A stretch of 64,000 nt of DNA. Source: Arcicella aquatica (GTDB taxonomy: Bacteria > Bacteroidota > Bacteroidia > Cytophagales > Spirosomataceae). Each line of letters opens with the position of its first letter. Within the stretch, counting starts at the first letter, position 1. Of the stretch, positions 7,280-14,039 are shown in pieces. Position numbers and translations under genes: made by a program. The notes under the pieces were generated by a model. That model saw only the letters and a program-made list of their open reading frames with translations. It searched no databases and had not been told where the DNA came from. The stretch covers positions 62,001 through 126,000 of the forward strand of contig NZ_JAYFUL010000009.1 of the NCBI RefSeq assembly GCF_034928825.1, read 5' to 3'.

Positions 7280-9358
7280 TTATAAAATTGTTAGTTCTAC
7301 TCGTCTATTTCTCTTTTTGTTTTCTTCTGAATCATTCGGGAAAAGAGGTCTGTTGCTTCCATAACCTTTGTAATACAATCTCCGTTCTTCAATTCCTTTA
7401 CTTACTAAGTAATTATAGACGACTCGTGCTCGGTTTTCCGAAAGAGCAAGGTTTAGTCTTGTATCTCCAATATTATCAGTATGTCCACTAATTTCAATCT
7501 TGACCTGTGGGGCACTCTTCAATAGTTCAGCTATCTTGTTCAGCTCTTCGTAGGAAATAGACTGCAAAACAAAACTACTTTGTTCAAAATACACATTATC
7601 AAGGGTAATTGCTTGCCCAATTGCTATATTCGCCAAATCTTTAATTTTAGAACTTTCAATAGGGGCTTTGGCGGTAGCCATGCTAGGAGGAGGGGTATTT
7701 TTTGAATTATTTAACGAAGGTACCTTTTTTAATAAAACAGTATAGAAAACGGCTTTTTTAGAAGACGCATATTTTACTTGTTCTACTTTCAGCTCATAGT
7801 CTTTCGCAAAGGTCTCAATCTGATAAAGGTCTTTGTCCACTAAAGCTAAGTAATATTCTGAAATATCATCAGAAGTATTTACAGTGAATGATTTTTTCGT
7901 TTTGTTACCCGTCACCTTAAAAGTGGCACGCAATACTTTCCCACTTGTAGAATCAATTGCCGATAATACTAAGCCCTTGATTTTTTGTTTAGGCATTAAA
8001 AAACACTCTAAGTCGGTTTGTTTAATTTTAGATAACTCCTGTTGATACTTTTCAAACCCGTTTGTATTGATTTCTAACTGATAAGTATCGCCAGGAGCCA
8101 AGCTTACTAAAGCATCTCCATTTTTTAGTCGTTCTATTTTGGGATGATTTGCTTTATTACTAAGATTTACTACTTCTACTTTGTCAGCAATAACTACTTC
8201 ACCGTTGAGTTTATTTTTTGCTTTAATGGTTAAGTGTACCAAGCTTTTTTCTAATCGAATGGTGTAATTATATTTCTTGGTAGGGTTAAAATCTGCCATG
8301 TTAAAAGTACTTTGCTTCGCAATATAGTGTTCGGCGGCAGTTTCAATCGTAAAAATCTCTTGAGTTGTTACCCTAACACTTGCTTTGGCTTCATTTCTAA
8401 ATACTATATTCCTTTTTAATCGCTCAAGTTTGATATTAATAAATGATTTGATGGGCTTTTCTGTTTCGGCATCTACCACCTCAAAATTTACAGGAAGGCT
8501 ATTTTTATACAATAAAAAGTTGACAGAATTTCCCTGAGGGGCTTTTACTACTTTCTCTTTTAGTTCAATATAATCTTCGGCATTGATGATAAACTCATAC
8601 TTGCTTGAAAGTTTTAAATTGGCAGCATATTCCTCAGAATTTGTCTTTTTTGAAGCATTCTTAATTTCGGAGGCATCCAAATCAACAATTTTCACTTGCG
8701 CATTTTTGATAGACTCTTTGGTATCTGCATCCAATACTTTAATAGATAGCGGATAACGTTCAAAGACTAGAGGGATAGCAAAATCATGATGCGTTGTGGT
8801 AGTAAAGTCCTTGATCGAGATATTAGAATGAGCATCAGCATAGCCATCAGCGCGTACCACTACTGACAAGTTGTCTTGTTGCGATAATGAAAAAGAGAAA
8901 AAAGGGTTCTTATTGTCAGTGCTTCCCTTAAAAACCTCTCCCGTTCTTTCAGAACTAACTATAAAGTCTGCAAGAATACTTTCTTTTGTAGCTTTATTGA
9001 TAGCAGTGAAATTTATTGTAATATTTTTAAGTTGAATATTTGACTTATTTGTCTGATTTTGAGGTAATTGTGTTTTTGTTAAATTATTTTTTAGTGTATC
9101 TATTAACTTTTTTTCAATAAAATCCGTAGATATTAAAGGATAGGCACGATTTTTATTACTTAATAAGTTAGGTAAATAATTCTTTGAAATTGAGTATTTA
9201 TAATTAATTCCATTTATATCTGTCGATGTCAATAAATTAGTTGAATTTAACAGAGTAGGATAAGTGCTTGGGGCTTTCGAAAAGGCGGATTCCTTTATCA
9301 AGCATAATGTTAATGCGAGGAGGGCTGGACTTATCCTAATAGTAGCTTTGTTTTTCAT
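7280..9358 (-). CDS. OmpA-family protein with repeated beta-sandwich modules
   Basis: A 692-residue exported protein. After a signal-like hydrophobic stretch (ISPALLALTLCLI) come about five similar modules of 85-100 residues. Each begins with a hydrophobic strand and a variant of D-x-x-T/K-x-x-I, for example SIKVLDADTKESIKNAQVKI and VNFEVVDAETEKPIKSF. They resemble carboxypeptidase-regulatory/PEGA-like repeats. The last about 105 residues form the OmpA peptidoglycan-binding domain: VYFEQSSF, then EISGHTDNIGDTRLNLALSENRA, and YYKGYGSNRP. A longer start at 9379 overlaps a good -7 promoter box (9377-9384), so the ATG at 9358 is preferred. It likely anchors the outer membrane to the wall or links an envelope complex. 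Confidence 0.85.
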   Translation of the reverse strand: MKNKATIRISPALLALTLCLIKESAFSKAPSTYPTLLNSTNLLTSTDINGINYKYSISKNYLPNLLSNKNRAYPLISTDFIEKKLIDTLKNNLTKTQLPQNQTNKSNIQLKNITINFTAINKATKESILADFIVSSERTGEVFKGSTDNKNPFFSFSLSQQDNLSVVVRADGYADAHSNISIKDFTTTTHHDFAIPLVFERYPLSIKVLDADTKESIKNAQVKIVDLDASEIKNASKKTNSEEYAANLKLSSKYEFIINAEDYIELKEKVVKAPQGNSVNFLLYKNSLPVNFEVVDAETEKPIKSFINIKLERLKRNIVFRNEAKASVRVTTQEIFTIETAAEHYIAKQSTFNMADFNPTKKYNYTIRLEKSLVHLTIKAKNKLNGEVVIADKVEVVNLSNKANHPKIERLKNGDALVSLAPGDTYQLEINTNGFEKYQQELSKIKQTDLECFLMPKQKIKGLVLSAIDSTSGKVLRATFKVTGNKTKKSFTVNTSDDISEYYLALVDKDLYQIETFAKDYELKVEQVKYASSKKAVFYTVLLKKVPSLNNSKNTPPPSMATAKAPIESSKIKDLANIAIGQAITLDNVYFEQSSFVLQSISYEELNKIAELLKSAPQVKIEISGHTDNIGDTRLNLALSENRARVVYNYLVSKGIEERRLYYKGYGSNRPLFPNDSEENKKRNRRVELTIL

Positions 9359-9376
9359 GATTGGATACATACTATA

Positions 9377-9384
9377 CAAAATTA
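9377..9384 (-). promoter_or_regulatory. -7 promoter element for the OmpA-family gene
   Basis: On the minus strand TAATTTTG fits TAnnTTTG exactly, 18 nt before the ATG at 9358. A second match, TAACTTTG, lies at 9421-9428 on the same strand. Confidence 0.45.
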
Positions 9385-9448
9385 CTTAATTTTGATGATT
9401 GATTCATGAAAAAAAGAATACAAAGTTAATTTCAAATATATTTTACAG

Positions 9449-10009
9449 ATGAAATACCTAATTGTTGGTCTCGGAAATATTGGACCAGAATATTTGCTTA
9501 CAAGACATAATGTTGGTTTTATGGTGTTAGATAAGCTTGCGGCGAGTGTAGATGCGAAATTTTCGATGGAGCGATTGGCCTATCACACCGAAATAAAACA
9601 CAAAGGGAAACAAATTCATTTAATAAAGCCCACCACCTATATGAATTTAAGTGGAAAGGCAGTTAATTATTGGATGAAGGAGTTGAAAATTGAAAAAGAG
9701 AATGTTTTAATCATCACTGATGATATCGCTTTGCCTTACGGCAAACTAAGAACAAAAAGTAAAGGTTCGCACGGAGGACACAACGGATTGAGAAATATTG
9801 AGGAGGTATTGGGTAGTTCACAATACGGTCGTTTAAGATTTGGCGTTGGAGATGATTTTGGTAAAGGAAGACAAGTAGAATATGTTTTAGGAAAATTTGA
9901 TGGAAGTCAGTTTGCTGAATTGCCAGAGCATCTAGATCGTGCTATAGACATTATTTTTAGTTTTTGTTTACAGGGAATAGATAAGACGATGAACTCGTTC
10001 AACCAGTAG
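9449..10009 (+). CDS. pth: Peptidyl-tRNA hydrolase
   Basis: A 186-residue cytoplasmic esterase that frees tRNAs from dropped-off peptidyl-tRNA. Family marks are GLGNIGPEYLLTRHNVGF with the catalytic H20 and the N10 partner, KPTTYMNLSG (N66), a DD pair at 91-92, and GSHGGHNGLRN. Length equals the standard bacterial enzyme. It is divergent from the OmpA-family gene. The stop is followed by a long noncoding region that holds the tandem small RNAs. Confidence 0.97.
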   Translation: MKYLIVGLGNIGPEYLLTRHNVGFMVLDKLAASVDAKFSMERLAYHTEIKHKGKQIHLIKPTTYMNLSGKAVNYWMKELKIEKENVLIITDDIALPYGKLRTKSKGSHGGHNGLRNIEEVLGSSQYGRLRFGVGDDFGKGRQVEYVLGKFDGSQFAELPEHLDRAIDIIFSFCLQGIDKTMNSFNQ

Positions 10010-10444
10010 TTGTATTATTCTAATATTTTGAAAATAAATTAAAATAATTTACAACAAAATATTTGCAATGTTTTTATTATGCATGCAGAATAATATTCTG
10101 ATTATTTTTATTTTTGTTTTGCTATTAAGTGTTTTTTGATTGATTTTTAGGTAGTTACTACTAAAATTTGTGTAAGTAATAGGCAATGATATTTGTATAT
10201 TTATATAATATTGCACAACTTTGCAACGTTATTTATAAAAAAGAGTCTTTGTACAAAACCACGAATTATTTTTTTATTAATTTTTAAAAATAATTTCAAA
10301 AAGAAACTTTTTTGGCAGAAAATTTGTAGTAGTAATAACAAGACAATGATAAAGCTGGTTAACAGATTATCCTTCAATAAGAAAATTATTAGTTGCTTAT
10401 AAGATTAAATTAGATAGCAACAATTAGTACATATAATTAAAAAT
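10010..10444. other. A+T-rich noncoding stretch upstream of the RNA array
   Basis: No gene is supported here. A 69-codon plus-strand frame at 10193-10402 is Lys/Phe/Ile-rich and looks random for such composition. The end of the stretch (about 10400-10444) would hold the promoter of RNA copy B. TACATATA at about 10422 is a weak -7 candidate. Confidence 0.4.
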
Positions 10445-10510
10445 TTTTCATAGTTAAATAGGTTTAGAGGTAAGATGGAAAGGGCGTTTCTTTTAGAGGC
10501 GCCACTTTTT
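10445..10510 (+). ncRNA. Candidate small RNA, copy B (first of tandem three)
   Basis: The 31-nt block at 10445-10475 (starting TTTTCATAGTTAAATAGG, ending GAGGTAAGA) is identical in copies B, C and D. It is followed by a terminator hairpin with AAGGGCG pairing to CGCC-a-CTT around a T-rich loop, and by TTTTT at 10506-10510. The hairpin sequence differs between copies while the fold is kept. There is no conserved reading frame. Confidence 0.65.
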
Positions 10511-10581
10511 AAAAAAGCTAAGTTTTTTGTGAGGTTGAATAAAAAGTTGAAAAAACTTAGTTTATTGATTTGAATAGTTAT

Positions 10582-10648
10582 TTTTCATAGTTAAATAGGT
10601 TTAGAGGTAAGACGGGAAAGGGCGTTTCTTTTGGAGACGCCTCTTTTT
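10582..10648 (+). ncRNA. Candidate small RNA, copy C (second of tandem three)
   Basis: The 31-nt block at 10582-10612 is identical to copies B and D, and identity with D extends 5' through AGTTAT. The following hairpin pairs AAAGGGCGT with ACGCCTCTTT and ends in TTTTT. Upstream, TTG about 16 nt before TTGATTTG gives an imperfect promoter whose start would fall near AGTTAT. The spacing from copy B is 137 nt. Confidence 0.65.
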
Positions 10649-10727
10649 AAAAAACAATTAGAGAATCAAGGTAGTGAGTGAGATTGAGTAGTATTCTACT
10701 AATTTTTTACATTTAAAGTGCAGTTAT

Positions 10728-10796
10728 TTTTCATAGTTAAATAGGTTTAGAGGTAAGACAATAAAGGATATAGCCATTGGTTGTGTCCTTTTTTTA
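10728..10796 (+). ncRNA. Candidate small RNA, copy D (third of tandem three)
   Basis: The 31-nt block at 10728-10758 matches B and C exactly. The hairpin is unrelated in sequence (AAAGGA...TCCTTT) but again ends in a run of seven T. TACATTTA upstream (about 10709-10716) matches TAnnTTTG at 7 of 8 positions. The spacing from copy C is 146 nt, so each copy seems to be its own transcription unit. Confidence 0.65.
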
Positions 10797-10800
10797 TGCA

Positions 10801-10835
10801 AAAAGCCCTTTGTAGATGATACAAAGGGCTTTTTG
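10801..10835. terminator. Bidirectional terminator between RNA copy D and rlmB
   Basis: AAAAAGCCCTTTGTA (10801-10815) pairs perfectly with TACAAAGGGCTTTTT (10821-10835) across a 5-nt loop. With A and T runs on both sides it can stop rlmB transcription (minus) and read-through from the RNA array (plus). Confidence 0.9.
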
Positions 10836-10866
10836 ATTTACTCTTATGTTGTTTCTGAAGCTTAGT

Positions 10867-11652
10867 TTATCCCAAACGCTTACGGATAGCTTCATAAAGA
10901 ATTACTCCTGTTGCTACGGATACATTTAAAGAACCCACACGCCCTACTAAAGGAATCGTAGCCAATTCATCTACCGAGCGCATTAAATCATCTGAAATAC
11001 CATCCTCCTCAGACCCCATGATGATGGCTGTAGGAACAGAAAAATCAATATCATAAATATTTTTTGATACCTTTTCAGAACAAGCCACTACTTGAATACC
11101 AGAATTTTGTAAATACCTTACGGTATGAAATAAATTTTCTTCTCTGCAAACAGGTAAAAAGTTTAATGCACCAGATGATGTTTTCATCGCATCAGCATTA
11201 ATCTGAGCAGCACCTTTTGTTGGAATAACGATAGCATGCACCCCAGTACATTCGGCAGTACGAGCAATCGCTCCGAAGTTTCTTACATCTGTAATTCTAT
11301 CTAATACTAAAATTAAGGGTACTTCACCTTTCTCATACACATCTGCTACTATATTTTCAAGTTTAGCATAATTAATAGCCGAAACAAAGGCAATAACGCC
11401 TTGGTGATTTTTACGCGTAATTCTATCTAGTTTTTCACTTGGTACTTTTTGAACAGGAATTCCTTTCAAACGCGCAAACTCTAATACTTCTAAACTGCCT
11501 AATTCTCTTTGGACCAATAGTTTGTCAATTTCTTTCCCAGAACGAATCGTTTCTAAAACTGATTGAATACCAAATACTATATCTTTATTTTCAGGTTTTG
11601 CTTGGTTGAAATATTTGAAGGGCTTTTTTTGTCCATCTGAATGGTTTTCCAT
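10867..11652 (-). CDS. rlmB: TrmH/SpoU-family 2'-O-ribose methyltransferase, RlmB-like
   Basis: A 261-residue SPOUT methyltransferase. An N-terminal substrate-binding domain (from DIVFGIQSVLETI at about 25-37) resembles the L30-like fold of RlmB. The trefoil-knot catalytic domain has LDRITDVRNFGAIARTAE (motif 1, with the catalytic Arg), IIMGSEEDGIS (motif 2) and SLNVSVATGVILYEAIR (motif 3). RlmB modifies G2251 in the 23S rRNA P-loop; a tRNA G18-type target is less likely given the N-terminal domain. A short low-complexity N-tail (about 1-24) is typical of Bacteroidota members. Single gene, read toward the bidirectional terminator. Confidence 0.9.
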   Translation of the reverse strand: MENHSDGQKKPFKYFNQAKPENKDIVFGIQSVLETIRSGKEIDKLLVQRELGSLEVLEFARLKGIPVQKVPSEKLDRITRKNHQGVIAFVSAINYAKLENIVADVYEKGEVPLILVLDRITDVRNFGAIARTAECTGVHAIVIPTKGAAQINADAMKTSSGALNFLPVCREENLFHTVRYLQNSGIQVVACSEKVSKNIYDIDFSVPTAIIMGSEEDGISDDLMRSVDELATIPLVGRVGSLNVSVATGVILYEAIRKRLG

Positions 11653-11915
11653 TGTTGTTGTATTTAATTGATTATTAATTCTTATCGAACGATAGTTTCT
11701 CTTATTTTTTGTAAAGTTCGGAAACTTTTCATTCTATTTTTAATTTTTGATAAAGAAACACAATAAGTGACTCTTTTTTTACGTAAATAAGTACAGTTTC
11801 GGATAAAGCTTTTTAAGCATTTTTACGACCAAAAAATAAGTTTCTGCCTGTGCCCTGAACCTATCCGTGGCTTTGCTTATTTATTAAACGGTAGTATTTT
11901 TCCAAAAAAAAGTTT

Positions 11916-11923
11916 TATCTTTG
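11916..11923 (+). promoter_or_regulatory. -7 promoter element TATCTTTG
   Basis: TATCTTTG followed by C is the classic Bacteroidota vegetative -7 box. A TTTTTCC tract lies at roughly -33. Transcription should begin near 11930, at the first base of the outer stem described next. Confidence 0.65.
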
Positions 11924-11930
11924 CATTGTA

Positions 11931-12060
11931 TTTGTGGAAATATACAAAATCGTTCTTTGAATTCACATTAATATAATCCTTTCTTTAACTACTGTAATTC
12001 AGTAGCTTACTTATCATTATTTCATTATCCTGATAAATACCAGGAAACAATTTCCACAGA
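11931..12060 (+). ncRNA. Candidate structured 5' leader RNA
   Basis: TTTGTGGAAAT (11931-11941) pairs with ATTTCCACAGA (12050-12060): 11 bp including one G-U. This closes a region that contains CTACTG/CAGTAG (11989-11994 with 12000-12005) and TCCTG/CAGGA (12028-12032 with 12041-12045). An alternative pairing TTATCA/TGATAA (12011-12016 with 12031-12036) would exclude the second hairpin. The fold begins where transcription is predicted to start. It could be a regulatory leader or a separate small RNA; no ligand class is recognised. Confidence 0.4.
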
Positions 12061-12189
12061 AAAATCCTAATTACTTAAATAATCAAACATTATTTTTTTT
12101 GTTAAAGTTTCGTCTTTTTTTTTCGAGTCGCTCTTTAATTATTGTTCACGTAAGCCAAAAGAGGTTTACTTAAATCCCAAATCAAGGAT

Positions 12190-12777
12190 ATGAAAAAATT
12201 GATTAAATTAACAGTAACCGTTCTTTTACTGGGTTCAGTACTTTATGCTTGTAAGGTGAAACAGCAACAGAGTAGCCTTTCACACGAAATTCAACAAGCA
12301 GTACTACCCCACAAAAGCAATGCTTTACTTACAGAAATGTTAGCTAAAAGTTGGATAATAAATGTAGTGAATTACCAAGCTGATGCTCGTAGAAATGTAT
12401 TATACGAACGAGGAGTAGCCGCTAATTTACATGATTATTCAAAAGAGGCTTTCAGATTAACAAGTGATGAAGAAGTAGATTATACGGATGGCGCTGGTAA
12501 AATTCACCATGGTACTTGGACATTGAAGGATGATGATTCCAAACTATTGATGTCTTTTGAAGATGGAGAAGAAATACAATGGGATATCGTTACGACTGAT
12601 AAAAACCATTTGGATTTACATCTTGCCATTGATGCCAAAAAAGTAAAATGGAATATTCAAGACTTAAGTCAAATTGATATTCAAACTGCGGTTGTCTTTG
12701 CTGGCTTTTATGCTGGAATTGTGGATGAAGATACCCAGAAAGTAAATGTAACCTATCGGATGATGCCGAGAAGCTAA
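12190..12777 (+). CDS. Hypothetical lipoprotein
   Basis: A 195-residue protein with a lipoprotein signal peptide: KK near the start, a hydrophobic core, and lipobox VLYAC with Cys21. The mature part has no recognised domain. It contains an acidic segment with repeated short strand-like stretches (HHGTWTLKDDDSKLLMSFEDGEEIQWDI is typical of lipocalin-like small-barrel lipoproteins), which suggests a beta-rich fold. It follows a very long leader and ends at a bidirectional terminator. Function unknown. Confidence 0.75.
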   Translation: MKKLIKLTVTVLLLGSVLYACKVKQQQSSLSHEIQQAVLPHKSNALLTEMLAKSWIINVVNYQADARRNVLYERGVAANLHDYSKEAFRLTSDEEVDYTDGAGKIHHGTWTLKDDDSKLLMSFEDGEEIQWDIVTTDKNHLDLHLAIDAKKVKWNIQDLSQIDIQTAVVFAGFYAGIVDEDTQKVNVTYRMMPRS

Positions 12778-12817
12778 AAAAAGAGCCATTTTTCACATGA
12801 GAAATGGCTCTTTTTTT
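12776..12817. terminator. Bidirectional terminator
   Basis: AAAAAAAGAGCCATTT (12776-12791) pairs perfectly with AAATGGCTCTTTTTTT (12802-12817). It separates the convergent lipoprotein and alkyltransferase-like genes and overlaps both stop codons. Confidence 0.9.
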
Positions 12818-13136
12818 ATAATAATTCGTTTGTAGGAGACCAGAAGAGTTCTTTAAAATGTTGAATCTTATCGTTTTTCACAATGATTCCTTCTGCTTCA
12901 AGTAATTCTTGCATTTTGTTGCCACCAAAGAAAGCTTTGCCAGTTAATACTCCATTACGATTTACCACTCTATGCGCTGGTATTGAATCGTCAGTATGAG
13001 AAGCATTCATTGCCCAGCCAACCATTCTGGCACCACCCTTTCCACCCAAGTATTCTGCGATAGCGCCATAAGAGCTTACTCTGCCGAATGGAATCAGCTT
13101 GACTACTTCATAGATGTCCTCAAAATTGTTTTTCAT
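12816..13136 (-). CDS. Alkyltransferase-like protein (MGMT family, no active-site Cys)
   Basis: A 106-residue protein equal to the C-terminal DNA-binding domain of O6-alkylguanine-DNA alkyltransferase: IPFGRVSSYGAIAEYLGG, then ARMVGWAMNAS (the Arg finger and helix-turn-helix recognition helix). The active-site motif reads IPAHRVV at about 51-57, so the alkyl-accepting Cys of PCHR is Ala. Proteins of this type (ATLs) bind O6-alkylguanine lesions and hand them to nucleotide excision repair instead of reversing them. Its start lies 1 bp from the DUF3109 stop, so both are almost surely one operon. Confidence 0.9.
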   Translation of the reverse strand: MKNNFEDIYEVVKLIPFGRVSSYGAIAEYLGGKGGARMVGWAMNASHTDDSIPAHRVVNRNGVLTGKAFFGGNKMQELLEAEGIIVKNDKIQHFKELFWSPTNELL

Positions 13137-13137
13137 C

Positions 13138-13710
13138 TTATAGCTGTTCCCTGTCTCTTGCTTCGTTCAGAAGCTCTTGATACCAAGCTTCACCATATTT
13201 TCTGATTAATGGTTCTTTCAAAAACTTATAAAGCTCAACGCCCAGTTGTTCGCCATGAGAACAAGCATCAGAACAAATGTGCCAACGGTCGTAGTTCAGG
13301 GCTTCATAATGCTCGTACTTAGTTATTCTGATAGGGTATAAGTGACAAGAAATTGGTTTTCGCCAAGTAATTTTTCCATCAAAATAAGCCTGTTCTATCC
13401 CACACTTCAAGGTATTTCTATCATCGTAAATAGCATAGGCACATTCCCTGCCTTTGATTACAGGTGTTGAATAATCACCTTCCCAATCTTTTACATAAAT
13501 GCCTTCTTCTTCAATCGTTTTAATTCCTTCTTGCGAGAGATAAGGCTTTACTTCCTGATAAACCTGATTCATAATAGATAGCTCATCATCATTTAGCGGA
13601 GCTCCTAGGTCACCTTCCACACAACAAGCACCCTTACATTTGATAAGATCACAAACGAAGAACTTTTCGATAATGTCGTCGCTAATGACGGTGTCTTCTA
13701 TCAATATCAT
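13138..13710 (-). CDS. DUF3109 family cysteine-rich protein
   Basis: A 190-residue protein matching the DUF3109 family that is nearly universal in Bacteroidota. Cysteines occur in a zinc/iron-chelating-like layout: C20, C25, C29 and C30 in FVCDLIKCKGACC, then GRECAYAI, LKCGIEQ, ISCHLYPIR and ICSDACSHG. The pattern resembles YkgJ-type metal-binding clusters, so a bound metal or Fe-S cluster is likely, but no reaction is known. It lies directly upstream of the ATL gene in the same transcript. Confidence 0.85.
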   Translation of the reverse strand: MILIEDTVISDDIIEKFFVCDLIKCKGACCVEGDLGAPLNDDELSIMNQVYQEVKPYLSQEGIKTIEEEGIYVKDWEGDYSTPVIKGRECAYAIYDDRNTLKCGIEQAYFDGKITWRKPISCHLYPIRITKYEHYEALNYDRWHICSDACSHGEQLGVELYKFLKEPLIRKYGEAWYQELLNEARDREQL

Positions 13711-14039
13711 AATAAATTTTTATTTTCGTTTATATCTTGGGATGCATTTAGCACCTTAGATAATGCAAAATTACAGTAAAATTTAATGTAATGACCGAAA
13801 TTTGCATAATTAACCGTTCATACTCCCCTAATTTAGGAAAAGGTATTTTTTCATATCTTTATTGAGATAATAAAATATTGAAGGTTTAATGTTACTTTAG
13901 GTAAATTTTTTATCTTCATTATTTTAATTATAAGCTATTAATCTTTATTAGATTACAACTCAAGAAAATAAATTAATTATGTGGTAAATAGGATGAAAGC
14001 TTACTCTTTTCATTTTATTTCTCTTAGAATTTCTAAATT
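13711..14039. other. Divergent intergenic region, nothing specific seen
   Basis: A 329-bp A+T-rich gap between the DUF3109 operon (minus) and the transglycosylase (plus). It must hold both promoters, but no box fits the consensus well. No repeat or small gene is supported. Confidence 0.4.

Larger units (their letters stand above)
11653..12189. other. Noncoding gap with promoter and long structured leader
   Basis: A 537-bp divergent region. A strong TATCTTTG box at 11916-11923 faces the lipoprotein gene and would give a leader of about 260 nt. The leader has a closing stem and internal hairpins (11931-12060). TATTAAACGGTA (11882-11893) is a partial match to a motif also found upstream of both polyprenyl transferase genes. 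Nothing clear is seen for the rlmB side. Confidence 0.5.

Noticed and set aside
10193..10402. 69-codon plus-strand reading frame after pth
   Set aside because: Rich in Lys, Phe, Ile and Asn as expected by chance in A+T-rich DNA; no promoter, no domain, and it lies in a region given over to small RNAs.
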